A DNA stretch of 64,000 nt from Scalesia atractyloides (taxonomy: Eukaryota; Streptophyta; Magnoliopsida; Asterales; Asteraceae). Below the pieces are notes generated by a model. It saw only the letters and a list, made by a program, of their open reading frames with translations. It ran no database searches and was not told the DNA's origin. Below are positions 44,901 through 54,981 of this stretch, piece by piece. The stretch's first letter is position 1. Each line of letters starts with the position of its first letter. The DNA is taken from NCBI GenBank assembly GCA_947069175.1, contig CAMTDV010000027.1:39197369-39261368 (forward strand), written 5' to 3'. Both the position numbers and the translations under genes were made by a program.

Positions 44901-46480
44901 CTTTGAGTCACCTCATCCACATAGTACAACCCTTGACTTTCAGTGCCACGCCCAATGATCACTCCCGTCCTGATATCCTGTAAAATACAAAACGTAGGGT
45001 ACATTAGGACAATACAGTTAAGTTCCTTTGTGACATGGCTAATGGAAAGCAGCTTATGTGATAACGAGGGGACATAAAGACAATTAGAGATTTTTATTGT
45101 GGGTGAAATCTCAATAGTCCCTCCCGATTTTACATCCATTATCCCGCCATTCGCCGTTTGAATATGTGTTTTTTCTGGTTTAGTTGTTGAAATAATATCC
45201 GATGACTCATAAGTCATTGTATCGGTTGCACCGCAATCGAATATCCATCGTTTTTGTTTACCATAATGTTTTTGGGCCATATTAGCATTCCCAATTTTTT
45301 CAGGGACCAAATGTGACATATTCACATTTTGACTAAATGGGTTCGGTTTACCCGCCCCAAACCCATCCGCCCCAAACCCGTCCGCTTTTCTTTCTTCTTC
45401 TCCGCCTTTACCTAGCCATTCATCTCCTTCACTTGTTGCCTCGGCCATTCCGCCGAACCCTGATGTGTTCCGGCTTTCATCTCTGGTGACATCTCGGCTG
45501 CTGGTGGCGGATGACCTCCCCTTTTCCGCAGTCTTTGTGCCTCTCTTCTGACCATCAGACCACCATTCGGGATATCCAACGAGTTTGAAACATTGTTCCC
45601 GGGTATGTTTTGTCATACCGCAATGATCACACTTGAGGTGAGCTTTGTCGTCTCTGTTACTTGTTCCGATTCTTTTTCCCTCGGCCCGTCGGTATCCCTT
45701 TGATGCAAACCCTAATCCGTCAGTTTCAGAGGCCATTAGACCCACTGTGATACCCTGTGTGTCACTGAGAGGTGTTCCCAGAATGTTCTGGTGAGCGGCT
45801 TCCTTGCGGATAGTGGCGTATGCAGTTTCTACGGTTGGGAGGGGTTCTAACCGGAGTATTTCCCTCTTTATAGGGTCATATTTCCGGTTGAGGGCGTTTA
45901 GAAACTGAAACAGTTTCTGCTCCGTCCTGATTTTGTGATATACTTGGATATCGGTTGGGCAGGTCATAGGGTTTGGGTCAATCCGATCAATTTCTCCCCA
46001 TACTCCTTGGAGTATAATCCACAATTCTTCTAGGGAGAGATTGTTCTGTTTGATTTCATTAGCCTTGACATGTAGGTTGAAAGTCTGGAGCTTGTCACGC
46101 CCACTGCTATATGTTATAGCTAGGGCATCCCACAGCGATTTTGCTGTTGGGAATTCGGTTAAATTGCTGGCAAGGATTGGTTCGATGTTCTGTATGAGCC
46201 ATGAAAAAACGACTAGGTCGTCTTGTTCCCATTGCTCATATTCCTCGCTGGTTTGGCTTGGCGGGTTGGTTGATAGATGATTTAGAAAGGCTTTTGATTT
46301 ACCGCCTATGGCTACCCTCATCATCCGGGTCCATAAGGCGTAATTCTGGCTGTTGAGCTTGAGGTTTATTTGAAGGTTATCGGATAGTTTCGGGTTTCGG
46401 TTTTGTGGGTTAAGGCCATTCTTGAGCAGATTGGCGATTTGAATGGATAAATCTTCTCCCAAGTTACCGGCTTCGGCCAT
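41969..46480 (-). CDS. gag-pol: Copia gag-pol polyprotein, 1503 residues, uninterrupted
   Basis: A single open frame encodes all Copia functions. Domains in order: gag (about 30-240; LNSQNYALWTRMMRVAIGG, EQWEQDDLVVFSWL); zinc knuckle CDHCGMTKHTREQC (Cys284, Cys287, His292, Cys297); protease with DCGATDTM (Asp415), where the usual Ser/Thr of D-S/T-G is Cys; integrase with HHCC (His545, His550, Cys572, Cys575) and catalytic Asp602, Asp665 and Glu701 (spacing DX35E between the last two); a Ser/Thr/Pro linker (850-960); RT (about 1015-1260; YVDD at 1182-1185); and RNase H (about 1340-1480; Asp1346, Glu1387, Asp1423). It starts at the ATG 46480, 72 bp inside the PBS, and stops 6 nt inside the 3' LTR. 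No internal stop occurs. The lineage is not SIRE; it resembles the single-ORF Copia groups, exact clade not assigned. Confidence 0.95.
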   Translation of the reverse strand: MAEAGNLGEDLSIQIANLLKNGLNPQNRNPKLSDNLQINLKLNSQNYALWTRMMRVAIGGKSKAFLNHLSTNPPSQTSEEYEQWEQDDLVVFSWLIQNIEPILASNLTEFPTAKSLWDALAITYSSGRDKLQTFNLHVKANEIKQNNLSLEELWIILQGVWGEIDRIDPNPMTCPTDIQVYHKIRTEQKLFQFLNALNRKYDPIKREILRLEPLPTVETAYATIRKEAAHQNILGTPLSDTQGITVGLMASETDGLGFASKGYRRAEGKRIGTSNRDDKAHLKCDHCGMTKHTREQCFKLVGYPEWWSDGQKRGTKTAEKGRSSATSSRDVTRDESRNTSGFGGMAEATSEGDEWLGKGGEEERKADGFGADGFGAGKPNPFSQNVNMSHLVPEKIGNANMAQKHYGKQKRWIFDCGATDTMTYESSDIISTTKPEKTHIQTANGGIMDVKSGGTIEISPTIKISNCLYVPSLSHKLLSISHVTKELNCIVLMYPTFCILQDIRTGVIIGRGTESQGLYYVDEVTQSGAVMLTHGTSEREAWLWHRRLGHPSTSYSHILFPKLFPANSMSHCETCVLAKSHRKTFKPNNTKAALPFSLIHSDVWDPAPVLGGQNLRYFVMFVDDCTRMTWVYFLKNKSEVFEKFTMFYAMIQTQFQTNIQIFRSDNGGEFVNTLFKSFFQDKGIIHQTTCPNTPEQNGVAERKNRISLEMTRALLIESQVPKSFWPEALATATYLLNRLPTKILKLNTPLHTLSKFFKLPSVLTLQPRIFGCTSFVHIPKSDRTKLDPCAVKCVFVGYGMNQKGYRCYNPKTRQMFTTMNYDFLETEYYYNSQLSGQGEKECLDTLSWLKYVPYVPTTESPTTESPESNFSATDGPNVPPNLVSEVSNTHTIQSGGTFEVPNESEDTNTSNHETATEQTENLQADEFRQEEPPSRYVLPPRTNRGVPPKRYSPEKEPRRSSYPIASVADGNFTKEAKAFISSVYSKETPTNVDQALKSKHWKEAMNTEMEALTKNNTWEKCTLPLGKKSVGCRWVYTIKYKPDGTIERYKARLVAKGYTQTHGIDYAETFSPVAKMNTIRVLFSIAANEGWPLQQFDVKNTFLHGDLDEEVFMDAPPGFTKDFKTGEVCRLKKSLYGLKQSPRAWFGRFTVAMKKFGYKQSNADHTLFLKKRGKFVTCLIIYVDDMIITGNDKEEMGKLKEDLFAEFEMKDLGRLKYFLGIEVLRSKQGIFINQKKYVLDLLAEIGMIDCKPADTPMSVNQKLYMEEGAKLANKERYQRLVGKLIYLSHTRPDIAYAVGVVSQFMHQPQETHMEAVWRIIRYLKGTVGHGVLFQSHGHLNVQIYTDADWAGDKGSRRSTAGYFALVGGNLVTWRSKKQKVVALSSAEAEFRGITRGLTEAMWIQRLLAEIGFPSKETSKIMCDNKAAIQISENPVQHDRTKHVEVDRNFIKEKLEDGTIELPFVRSKDQLADILTKAVNGKIFNDCLGKLNFGNPTIQLEGEC

Positions 46481-46552
46481 GGCAGCTTGGTTGAGAGGAT
46501 GATTTGGTTTTGGGTGAGCAAGGTAAATGATGAACAGGTCAAGAACGACACT

Positions 46553-46564
46553 GCTCTGATACCA
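46553..46564 (-). other. Primer-binding site of the young Copia
   Basis: The minus strand reads TGGTATCAGAGC, complementary to initiator tRNA-Met, with no gap to the LTR at 46565. Confidence 0.9.
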
Positions 46565-46822
46565 TGTTAAAAGTTGATAGAGGTTGATTCAGAACTATCA
46601 ATTGAGGTATGTATTTCTGTATATTTGATTACAATGAAAAGTATTGAATTTATACACAAAACCGTAATCTAAACATGGATGATAGCAGCTGACTACTAGC
46701 TGTCATTGATTTGCTGTTGATTAGCTGGATGGCTGGATGTCCGGCTGTTGATTAGCTGCTGCATCAAGTCCTGCTGTTGATTTGCTGCGGTTATCTCCAA
46801 GGTCAGACTTTCCTTTCTAACA
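46565..46822 (-). repeat. 5' LTR of the young Copia
   Basis: 258 bp, identical to 41717-41974. TG...CA ends, followed by the CATAA duplication. Confidence 0.95.
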
Positions 46823-47417
46823 CATAAGAGTTTCGTGAGACAAAAATCAAACCCACACAACCACTTCAACCACCAGTGACCCAGCCATCGGACCACCGCC
46901 TTCCAGTCACCTCCGGTCCACTCGCATTGCCACCACAACCACGTAGCCGTCCCTGACGACTCTCGTCCACCCAATGCCACACCAGCAGCCACTGCCAGCC
47001 ACCTCATGCCTCCCACTACGATTCCGGCATAAACCAAAAGTTCTGGTTTTTAGTGGTGTTTTGACGAGGTCCGGCCAGTTTTGATCGTGAAGGAGTTTAT
47101 GGGTCTCACGTGTTCGGGTTTAATCAACCACGGGTTAAAGTTGAATCAAGAACTCTAGTTTTCGTGAACGTGTCAACTAGCGTGACGTTCGTTGTTTCCA
47201 ACTTGTGTGTTCTTCGGTTTTTGGCAAAGGTACATTTTACTAGAACACCCTATGGTTGTGTTAATTAATTATTTGATTTACAATTGGATCATTGATGAAG
47301 TACTTCGATCGGACTAAAGTTGTGTACACGCTTCCGCTGCCAAATAGTATGTGATATTAATTAAATGAATAAAATATAATTCTATTAAATTAAAAATACA
47401 CACCACAAATCCCAACA

Positions 47418-48482
47418 ATTCATCCATGTGCGCGTTATACTAAGTGCTCTTTTCCAAACATTTGACGTAGTTTAGCGCCTTCCACTTTCATCTACTTTTC
47501 TTTGGGTCTCAAATTGTCTTTTCTGAGTCCCTTTCTCTTGAGTTCCTCTAGTATAGGGTCCTGAGCAGCAACATTACAAATTTAATTACCTCTTTGCATT
47601 ACCAAATTACCAATCTCATTAGGTAAGAATGTTACATCGATTCAAAAAAATCTCATGGGTAGAAGAAGGTGTAGATTCCCAGTGTAGGATATTTAGATGT
47701 TATGATTGGTGTTTAGATAGAAGTTTAGATAAAAATAAGCAAATTCAGTAGAAATTTCGTCAGCATAATGGTGTCATCCCAATTCTATTTCATACCGAAA
47801 CACAAGAGAGTACACAGAGTTTGAGCTCCACTCATTTACAAGCTTTCCAAAACTTATGATTCTAAGAGCATCACACTACTATTTATAAACACACCCAACA
47901 TATCACTACTGGCATATCACTAATACACAGGCACCACTCGTGCGCTGCATATCATGTCTTGCGCTCCTATTAACACTCTAATCTATACAATATTCAACAC
48001 ACACTCTATCTAGCATATTCACATAGTAAGGGACACATAGAATGCATTAACCGAGGGTTTGCTTTGTAAGGGAGAAATCCAAGGCTAGGATTTAAAGTGA
48101 ACGAGAATGGAAAGGTCTATGTAAAATAGAAAGAGGATTTCGTGATGATGGCTGCACAAGAGCTTCAGTTACAATTCCAGGTAGATAGTGGGTCAAGAGA
48201 ACCTCTGAAAAAGTCTATCTAACTGATTACTGGTTTATTTTGGGGAATGTGCGTTCTTAGGGGATCATAGCGTCTTGCGGTCTGTGCGAGCAGGGAGAGA
48301 CGGAGAACGAGCCAGGGCATACATAGCCATGAATGATGGGTTGAAGCTAAGGGGAGCTTCAACGGGCCTCTAAGTTAACTAATGAGAAGGCCACTGCAAC
48401 TAGGTGCTAAGGAAGATTACAATGGTACAAGTGTTTCATCTGTGACAAACGTCAAATTTACCCGGTATTTCTGTACACTTGA
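47418..48482. other. Unassigned repeat-like DNA
   Basis: No gene recognised. The 47418-47640 part on the minus strand gives short charged peptides that could be the upstream gag of the Gypsy remnant, but I cannot support that. 47640-48482 shows nothing I can name. Confidence 0.3.
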
Positions 48483-49523
48483 TGTAACGCTTCGTATTTC
48501 TATACTTTCCTTATTTCGAAAGTTTGTTAATACTTCTTTTTTTAAGATTATATTTGTATTGTATTGTATTCGTATTTCATTTCTAATCTTGTAATCCGAG
48601 ACACTGATTGTAATGGAAAGTTCATTTTATACTCATACTTGTTATACTTGTGTTATACGCAAACTATTATCAAATACCTTTACATACAAACCGAGACTTA
48701 TCATACGCTTAAATTATCAATCTTACATGCACAATACTTATCACATGCCTACAAACATCTTTTATACCTAAAAACAAGTTAAAATACAAGTTTATGGCAT
48801 AAAATAACCTAAAAACCAAGTGCAGCGGCCAAAAGTGGACAAAATAAACAATTTTTGGAAACCCACTCCTCATGCCACGTGCCAAGCACACATGTTCCCA
48901 TCGCGTGGTGTGAGGGAGTCGTATCTGTAGCCATCTATTTTCTGCTCGCGGGTTGGTCCATTTTTACACCTCTTTTCACCCCCTATCATCTCCTAACTCA
49001 TTTAACTCTAACCCTAATCAACTCCATTATAAATAGGAGCCTCCATACACTCCTAAACACTTTCCAAACACCCAATCCACTCTCAAAATATCAAGATCTC
49101 TCAAGAATTTCTGATTTTGGGCAGAATATCTTTGAAGTTCAAAGGGAGTTCTAACTCACTACTTATTCTTTGAGTTTTCTTGCTTCAAAACACTTGGACA
49201 ACATCAAGGTTTGTTACCCAATGTTCACTAAGGTTTAACAAGGTGGTACAACTCTGATTTTGATGTCCAAAGTGGGTCTAATTTTTTGCTTTCAGTAAAC
49301 CATTAAAGATGTTCATCTTTTAGTTCATTTCTTGTGAAGAATATATGCGCACCTTGTCCTCAATCAAACCTATGATTGTGGGGCTTATGTGTGGTTTTTC
49401 TTCATCAAGTTTAAGGTCCAAGAACCTCATGAACTTTCTGTATTGATTATACTTTACTTACACATTCTTTAGACATGTTTAACTTATAAAATCTTGCACC
49501 AATCTTGCTTCTAACCAAACTTG
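48483..49523 (+). repeat. Truncated Gypsy-type LTR (family shared with 54982-57405)
   Basis: Begins TGTAACGCTTCGTATTTC. It shares with the LTR-like block at 54982 the order of landmarks: a CGTATTTC start, CCTAAAAACAAGTTAAAATACAAG, a TATA element (TTATAAATAGG, about 49027), and CTCCATACACTCCTAAACAC just after it. It is cut at 49523 where another LTR begins. Confidence 0.6.
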
Positions 49524-52121
49524 TGACACCCGACTATTTTGAGTCTGTACCGTACTAGTGTGACACGTGTTATGAATAAATAAAGGGAATATTGTATTAA
49601 ATTTGGTGTTAAATGATTGTATTTGATGTGTTGGCAAATCCAAACTTTGTTAAAAATTATGTTGGTAAAATAAGATATACGCTTATCGTGTAACGAATAA
49701 AACGCGAAACGAACGCCGGTGACCGCTCGATTGTTAAAACCCAAAAAATATTCCGTTATGATTAAAATTCTATTTTTTATCATATCCGTGAGGAAAAATT
49801 AAGTAAAACACTTAAAAACACTATTTTGCGAATTCAATCGCGTACTGCGCAATACCGCGCATATCTAACAAAATATACACGGCGATGCAAGTCGAGGCAA
49901 ATAAAATATTGTTTAGCAATATTATGGCGACTTAATTTTTTAGAATGATAAAAATATTTTTAAACGCCTTAAAACACGATTAAAACAGAAGATAAAATAC
50001 CCGGTAGCTAGTTAAATACCTGTTATAACTAATATACACTATATATATGTATGTATACATGGTGTATGTGTGTGCATGTGTAGGTGGCGACCCAAAAGGG
50101 TGCCCACCTTTTCTTGTTTTGTTCCATTTTGACAAGTGTTGGTAATGGGAGAAGACATAATGATTAAACACCCAACCACACTCCATAACTCCATTTTTCA
50201 AAATCACAACTCTCCTCCTCTCTCTCTTTTGGCCGAACACACCCACAACCACTTCCATTTCTTTTTTTGTTGTTCATGTCTTGAAGAATTAAGGCCATTT
50301 AAAGGTGCTTTCAAGCTGGTTTGAAGATTCAGGGAGTTTCCAAGGTGATTTCCAAGATGAACAAGCTCCATATCATCAAAATCTTATCAAAACCCACCAA
50401 ATTCTTGAAAGGTATAAACTTACTTTTAAAAATCTTATTCTTGGTTCTCGGTGATGATGATGGAAGGTTTCTCATAAACTTGGAGTTCTTCACAAACTTA
50501 GAAACTAATAATTAATGGGTTTTAATCAAAATAAAAATGGAAGCATGTGTGTGTATATGTGTGGCCGTGAGTGTGTGTATATATGAGTTAGAGGTTGTGT
50601 TTTGATTTTGGTTGATTCTTGACTGATGTGATTCTTGAAATATTGATGCATTCATGATCAAAAGGATTTTTATAAAAGTTCATATGATTAAAGGTGAATA
50701 TATGAAAAGTTGATTTTTGGAAGTATATGTGTGTGTGTATATATATATATATATTTACATATATATATGCATGTACATTGGGTTTGTGTTTAAATGTTCA
50801 TAAATGTGAAGGATGAATGCATGCAATGATTTGATGATGATTAGATGAATATGATGTTTGGATTATATGAAAATGAATTAAATGTATGTTAGATGCATTT
50901 AAGTTCTTGGATGATGATGAAAATATGATAATCGTGCATTAGGTACTTGTACATAAGTATATTTGATGATTAAATGATCATAAGTTGGTGAGCTTGAAAT
51001 GATATGATGAAAGTGAGTTAAAACAAAATATGAACATTAAAAATGATGTTATATGATGATATGAAATTATATCATAAGTTTGGTAGCTTTGCATGTTGTA
51101 CATGAAGCTTAAAAAGTCGTAAATGGGTGAAATTGCATGATTTATGTGACTTACATGAAATCTAAACCAACATGGAGATAAGTATCATTTTATTAGTAAA
51201 TAACATGTGTTATGTTAAAATATGAAGTCGTGACGATTTGGGATGATTATAGTAAAGTTATGACGAATTTGCTTAATCTCAAGATAGGAGGTATCGGAAT
51301 AAGCCTATGTCTCGGTGGGGACTTGGGGAATCGTACAACGCAAAATATTAAATTATCATTTTAGCAGGATATATGTATATTGTTCATGAGGCAGCCACCA
51401 TAAGTGACCCAATATGTGGCACTTTGCGCGAATTTAGCAGTTTAATCATTAATATCGGTATGCGTAGAATTATGATAGATCTATCAGGTTGAGCACCCCG
51501 TCGTGACCGGTAGCTCCGTGTCAAGTCAAACGACGAATTGATATTCTGTGATTGTCTAGCGTTGATTATACCCTTGTTGTTAATATATAGCTCGTAGACC
51601 TTGCAAACCTATGAATTTGAAAGTTTGATGCTAGAAATTTAATAAATATAATTAAATCTTGGGAAGATAATTTGTGTCCAAGGTTTTTAGAGAAAATGCT
51701 TGTGATTAGAGAACTGACCCTTGGATTTTTAAGGAAATAAAATTGACTTTCTTAATTATATATGGATTTTTTGATTTAAAATTCATAATAAGAAAGTTTT
51801 CCTTAAACAAATTGTTTACAATTTGAAAATGTGAATTCACCTTCCTTTGTGTTGACACTTTATTTTTACGTGTTCTTCAGGTACATGAGTTTGGCTTCAG
51901 GATTTTGGCATATCTTGTGGTAGTTGATGCGTGTCATGTTAAATAATGTTTTGGACAACTTTTAAAACTACTTTTGGGACCAAGTGTACTAAGATCCATA
52001 AGGGTAAAACATCAATGTGGTGGTTGGGGTTATGTTTAAACTTTAAACTTATGATTTAATTAAGTAGTATGTCTAAAATTGATGTTGCATCGTCCACTAA
52101 GATACTTATGGGTACCAACCT
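49524..52121 (+). repeat. Long Gypsy-type LTR, 3' end missing
   Basis: Starts TGACACCCGAC at 49524. Its last visible part (about 51930-52120) matches, in inverted orientation, the LTR at the right edge of the window (63743-64000): shared phrases are TGGACAACTTTTAAAACTA and AAGATACTTATGGG. The match ends near 52118, where the Copia LTR starts. About 2.6 kb is visible, with microsatellites at about 50040-50080 and 50732-50768. The ORF frames inside are not genes. Confidence 0.6.
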
Positions 52122-52789
52122 TGTTTGATTGAACCGACAAAAGAACAGATCATAGAAAGCCAAAATATACTAAAACCTCTGATCCTAAAATAATAAAAAC
52201 TCTGCTAGAGTCAAACTCTGTTGAAGACTAAAGCTGAAGGTCTGCCAAGGCAAAACTCTGTTGAAGACTAAAGCTAAAGGTCTGCCAAGGCAAAACTCTG
52301 TTGAAGACCAAAGCTAAAGGTCTGCCAAGGCAAAACTCTGCTGAAGGCCAACATAGGATGTCTCATCAGTGTTTTCTATCAGTCTTTGTAATGTTTAGTT
52401 ATAGAAGTGGTTAGGTTAGTAGATGTTATTAGTTTGTTAATATTGTTAGATTCGCTTTCCTGCTGACATCATCATAAGATGCTCAGTGGTTAGAATTTTA
52501 GTATAAATAGAAAAGTGCATGTACTGTTCTATTTGGTCACTTTTCATCACTTATCAATCTAATATTCCTCTTTACATTCTGTACGAACAAAGAATCAGCG
52601 ATCTTAGGCTGAGGGGGAGATTGTGAGTTATATGCAAGTGATTACAATCACGAAAGCATGATAATGAAAACAAACTCTCAATTGTTATGAATCAAAGTTT
52701 ATTATTCCGTTGCATTACATCTGATTTGTCGTCTTTCATTTTTCATCTTTACAACTTTCATAATGGTTTCAAACTCAAATCCTAATAAT
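52122..52789 (+). repeat. 5' LTR of the SIRE-like Copia, with 40-bp minisatellite
   Basis: Candidate start TGTTTGATTG at 52122, next to the truncated Gypsy LTR; the exact 3' end before the PBS is uncertain. A 40-bp unit with the phrase CTCTGTTGAAGACTAAAGCT is repeated about 3.4 times at 52211-52350. A TATA element (AGTATAAATAG, about 52500) is in the expected place. The purine tract GCTGAGGGGGAGA (about 52609) lies inside. Confidence 0.6.
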
Positions 52790-52801
52790 TGGTATCAGAG
52801 C
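52790..52801 (+). other. Primer-binding site of the SIRE-like Copia
   Basis: TGGTATCAGAGC, complementary to initiator tRNA-Met. It sets plus orientation and separates the LTR from the gag leader. Confidence 0.85.
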
Positions 52802-52947
52802 TTGGTCAATCGAATTTGATTTAACAACCAGTTTGATTTGAATAGATCAGCTCTCACTGCTAATTCAGTTTGTTCGTTTTTATTAAAAACAGAGTTTAAT
52901 TACATTTTCAAAGTTTTTAAACAAATATCTGTTTGTAAACAATCAGA

Positions 52948-54660
52948 ATGTCACACACTTCACAAGATCCTCATAACGTCGACAACATGTTTAAACCACT
53001 AATCCTTGTCAGATTTGAGTATAATATCTGGCAAAGACGGATGGGTCATGTCCTTGCTCAGCAAAACATCGGTTGCTGGAAGTCAGTCATCTTTGTACCT
53101 CATGTTCCAATGATACCGAGTATAGAGAACCCTAATCTCCAAGTACCAAATAATCCTGAAAATTATTCCGAGCAATATTTCCAACAAATCGAGCTTGATG
53201 CAAAGGCATTTAGAATCGTGGCCTCTACATTGCCAAACAATATCTATGTTGGCCTATTGCATTGCAATAGTGCAAAGGAATATGGGATGCTTTAAAAGAG
53301 CAATTCGGTGGGACTGAGGAAGTGATTGAAAATAGCAGAGAAGTTTTAAATCAACAATACGAAACGTTTTGTCATGTTAAAGAAGAGTCATTAACCCAAC
53401 AGTTTGAAAGGTTTAGCTGTCTAATTAGTGAGCTTAAACTGATTAATGTTGCGTTTGCAAATTCAACTTTAAATAGTCATTTTCTTAGACCATTACCAGA
53501 CAAGTGGGACATTATAGCTTTTGTAACTCGAAGTTCAGTTGGGTTTAAAGAAATGAGTCTAACACAACTTCATGGTAGGCTCCTTACTTATGAGAGAGAG
53601 CTGAACCAGAAAAAGAAGCTACAAGAATCTGGCAAGGTGGCTGATGACTATGCATTTAGTAGTATAACACTTTTAGGCCAAGAAGAAGTCACTGGAGTTG
53701 TAAGGATCAGAGTTATGATCATTTCATTGATATAACTTCTGGTGGTAATTTCAACTCTGACCCTTACACACCTAATTATGCTTTTGCTGCTAATGGGGAA
53801 AGCCAAACTTCTGATAACTTATGTTTTGAGTTGAACGACCTTCAACATTTTGACCCTTTAGATTTGGAAGAGATGGATATTTTGTACCAGTTGGCTATAT
53901 TAAGTGTTAGGGCTAACAAGTATTACAAGAGAACTTGTAGAAAGTTTCTAGGGTTGCATGGGGGGCTAAAAGTTGGGCTAGATAAGTCAAAGATTAAGTG
54001 CTATAAATGTAATAGGCTAGGACACTTTGCTAGAGAATGTAGGTCTCAATCAACTGGACTAATTATTACACAACCTAGCCCTAGACCTCAAAACAATCAC
54101 CATACTGTCCACTATTCCCAATATACCCATGTTCCTCATATGCAAAATACTGCTCAATTTACACACCCTGCTACTACTGTTCATGTGCAATATGTTCAAA
54201 CCACTGTTCCCCAAATTCAATATGTTCAAGCATCAACTCCTCAGGTTCAAATGCAACATGCGCTACAAGTTGTGCAAACCACTGCTCCGGCAGAGGTTAA
54301 TCAACAGAGTTTCTTTACTCAGGGCTTTGTTGATTGGGGTAGCTTTCCTAAGGATTTGAATGATGAAAACTTTGCTCTAGTTGTTAATAATGAAAATAAA
54401 CAAAATGATTTTTGTTTATGGCACTAGATACAATAGTTGAGGGTGATGAATCTTGGGAAGTGGAGTCTAAATCTATTGTGTCTAATGTTCATAATGAAAT
54501 AGCTGTTACAAAAGAAAGTGTTAATGAAGATTTGAAACCTCTATCTGACCTATGGGATGCCAGTGTATCTGAAGGTGAATGTGTCTGTGCCATGAGGCTG
54601 CTACTAAGGTATCTTCTCAGGTCTTAAAAGATCTATGTTCAGACAAATGCATCATAGCCT
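52948..54660 (+). pseudogene. Gag and linker of the SIRE-like Copia, frameshifted
   Basis: Starts at ATG 52948 with a gag-type N terminus (YNIWQRRMGHVLAQQNIGCW), shifts frame near 53280 (continuing with EQFGGTEEVIENSREVLNQQ), and shifts again near 53690. The third frame (53831-54427) has DLEEMDILYQLAILSVRANK and a canonical zinc knuckle CYKCNRLGHFAREC, then a Gln/Val/Thr-rich tail of YVQT-type repeats. Acidic linker sequence follows to about 54627. At least two frameshifts and one stop make it non-functional. Confidence 0.75.
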
Positions 54661-54981
54661 TTGCTAACATAAAAGAGGTAAATAAAACCTTAGGAATAAG
54701 ATTTTGGATGATGAATTGCAATTTGAAAATCTTTCAAAAGAGATAAAAACAAAATTGCTTGAAAAAGAATCTGAAATCAACAGCTTAAACATGAAGCTAG
54801 CATAACCAAGGACCAACTCTAAACTATGATAGAAAAATATCAAGTTTGCAAAAAGGAGTTGGAATCCACCCAAATTACATGTGCAAAATGGGTGGAATCC
54901 TGTAAAGCTTACGAGATTATGTTAGAAAACCAAGTCAAAAGTAACATAAAATTTGGCTTAGGATTCAAAGAAAATAACCAA

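Larger units (their letters stand above)
41712..46827 (-). mobile_element. Young, apparently intact Copia retrotransposon with target duplication
   Basis: The element itself is 41717-46822 (5106 bp). The LTRs 41717-41974 and 46565-46822 are each 258 bp and identical by direct reading. The target duplication CATAA lies at 41712-41716 and 46823-46827. Minus orientation: the 5' LTR is the right copy, with the PBS (TGGTATCAGAGC, 46553-46564) abutting it, and the polypurine tract (TTGAGGGGGAG, 41975-41985) abuts the left LTR. One uninterrupted polyprotein fills the interior. All parts needed for transposition in cis appear present, so this is the most likely active element in the window. Confidence 0.95.
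41344..47417 (+). repeat. Possible older LTR split by the young Copia
   Basis: A candidate LTR begins TGTTAGATATG at 41344, has a TATA element (TATAAATACAAGG, about 41674) at the end of its left part (41344-41716), and resumes after the young Copia at 46828 to end ATCCCAACA at 47417. That would be about 960 bp with TG...CA ends. The flanks (ACAAG and ATTCA) do not match, so the boundaries are tentative. Confidence 0.35.

Noticed and set aside
46696..47037. 113-residue Trp/Gly-rich minus-strand frame
   Set aside because: Overlaps the LTR of the young Copia and CCA-rich flanking sequence; composition artefact.
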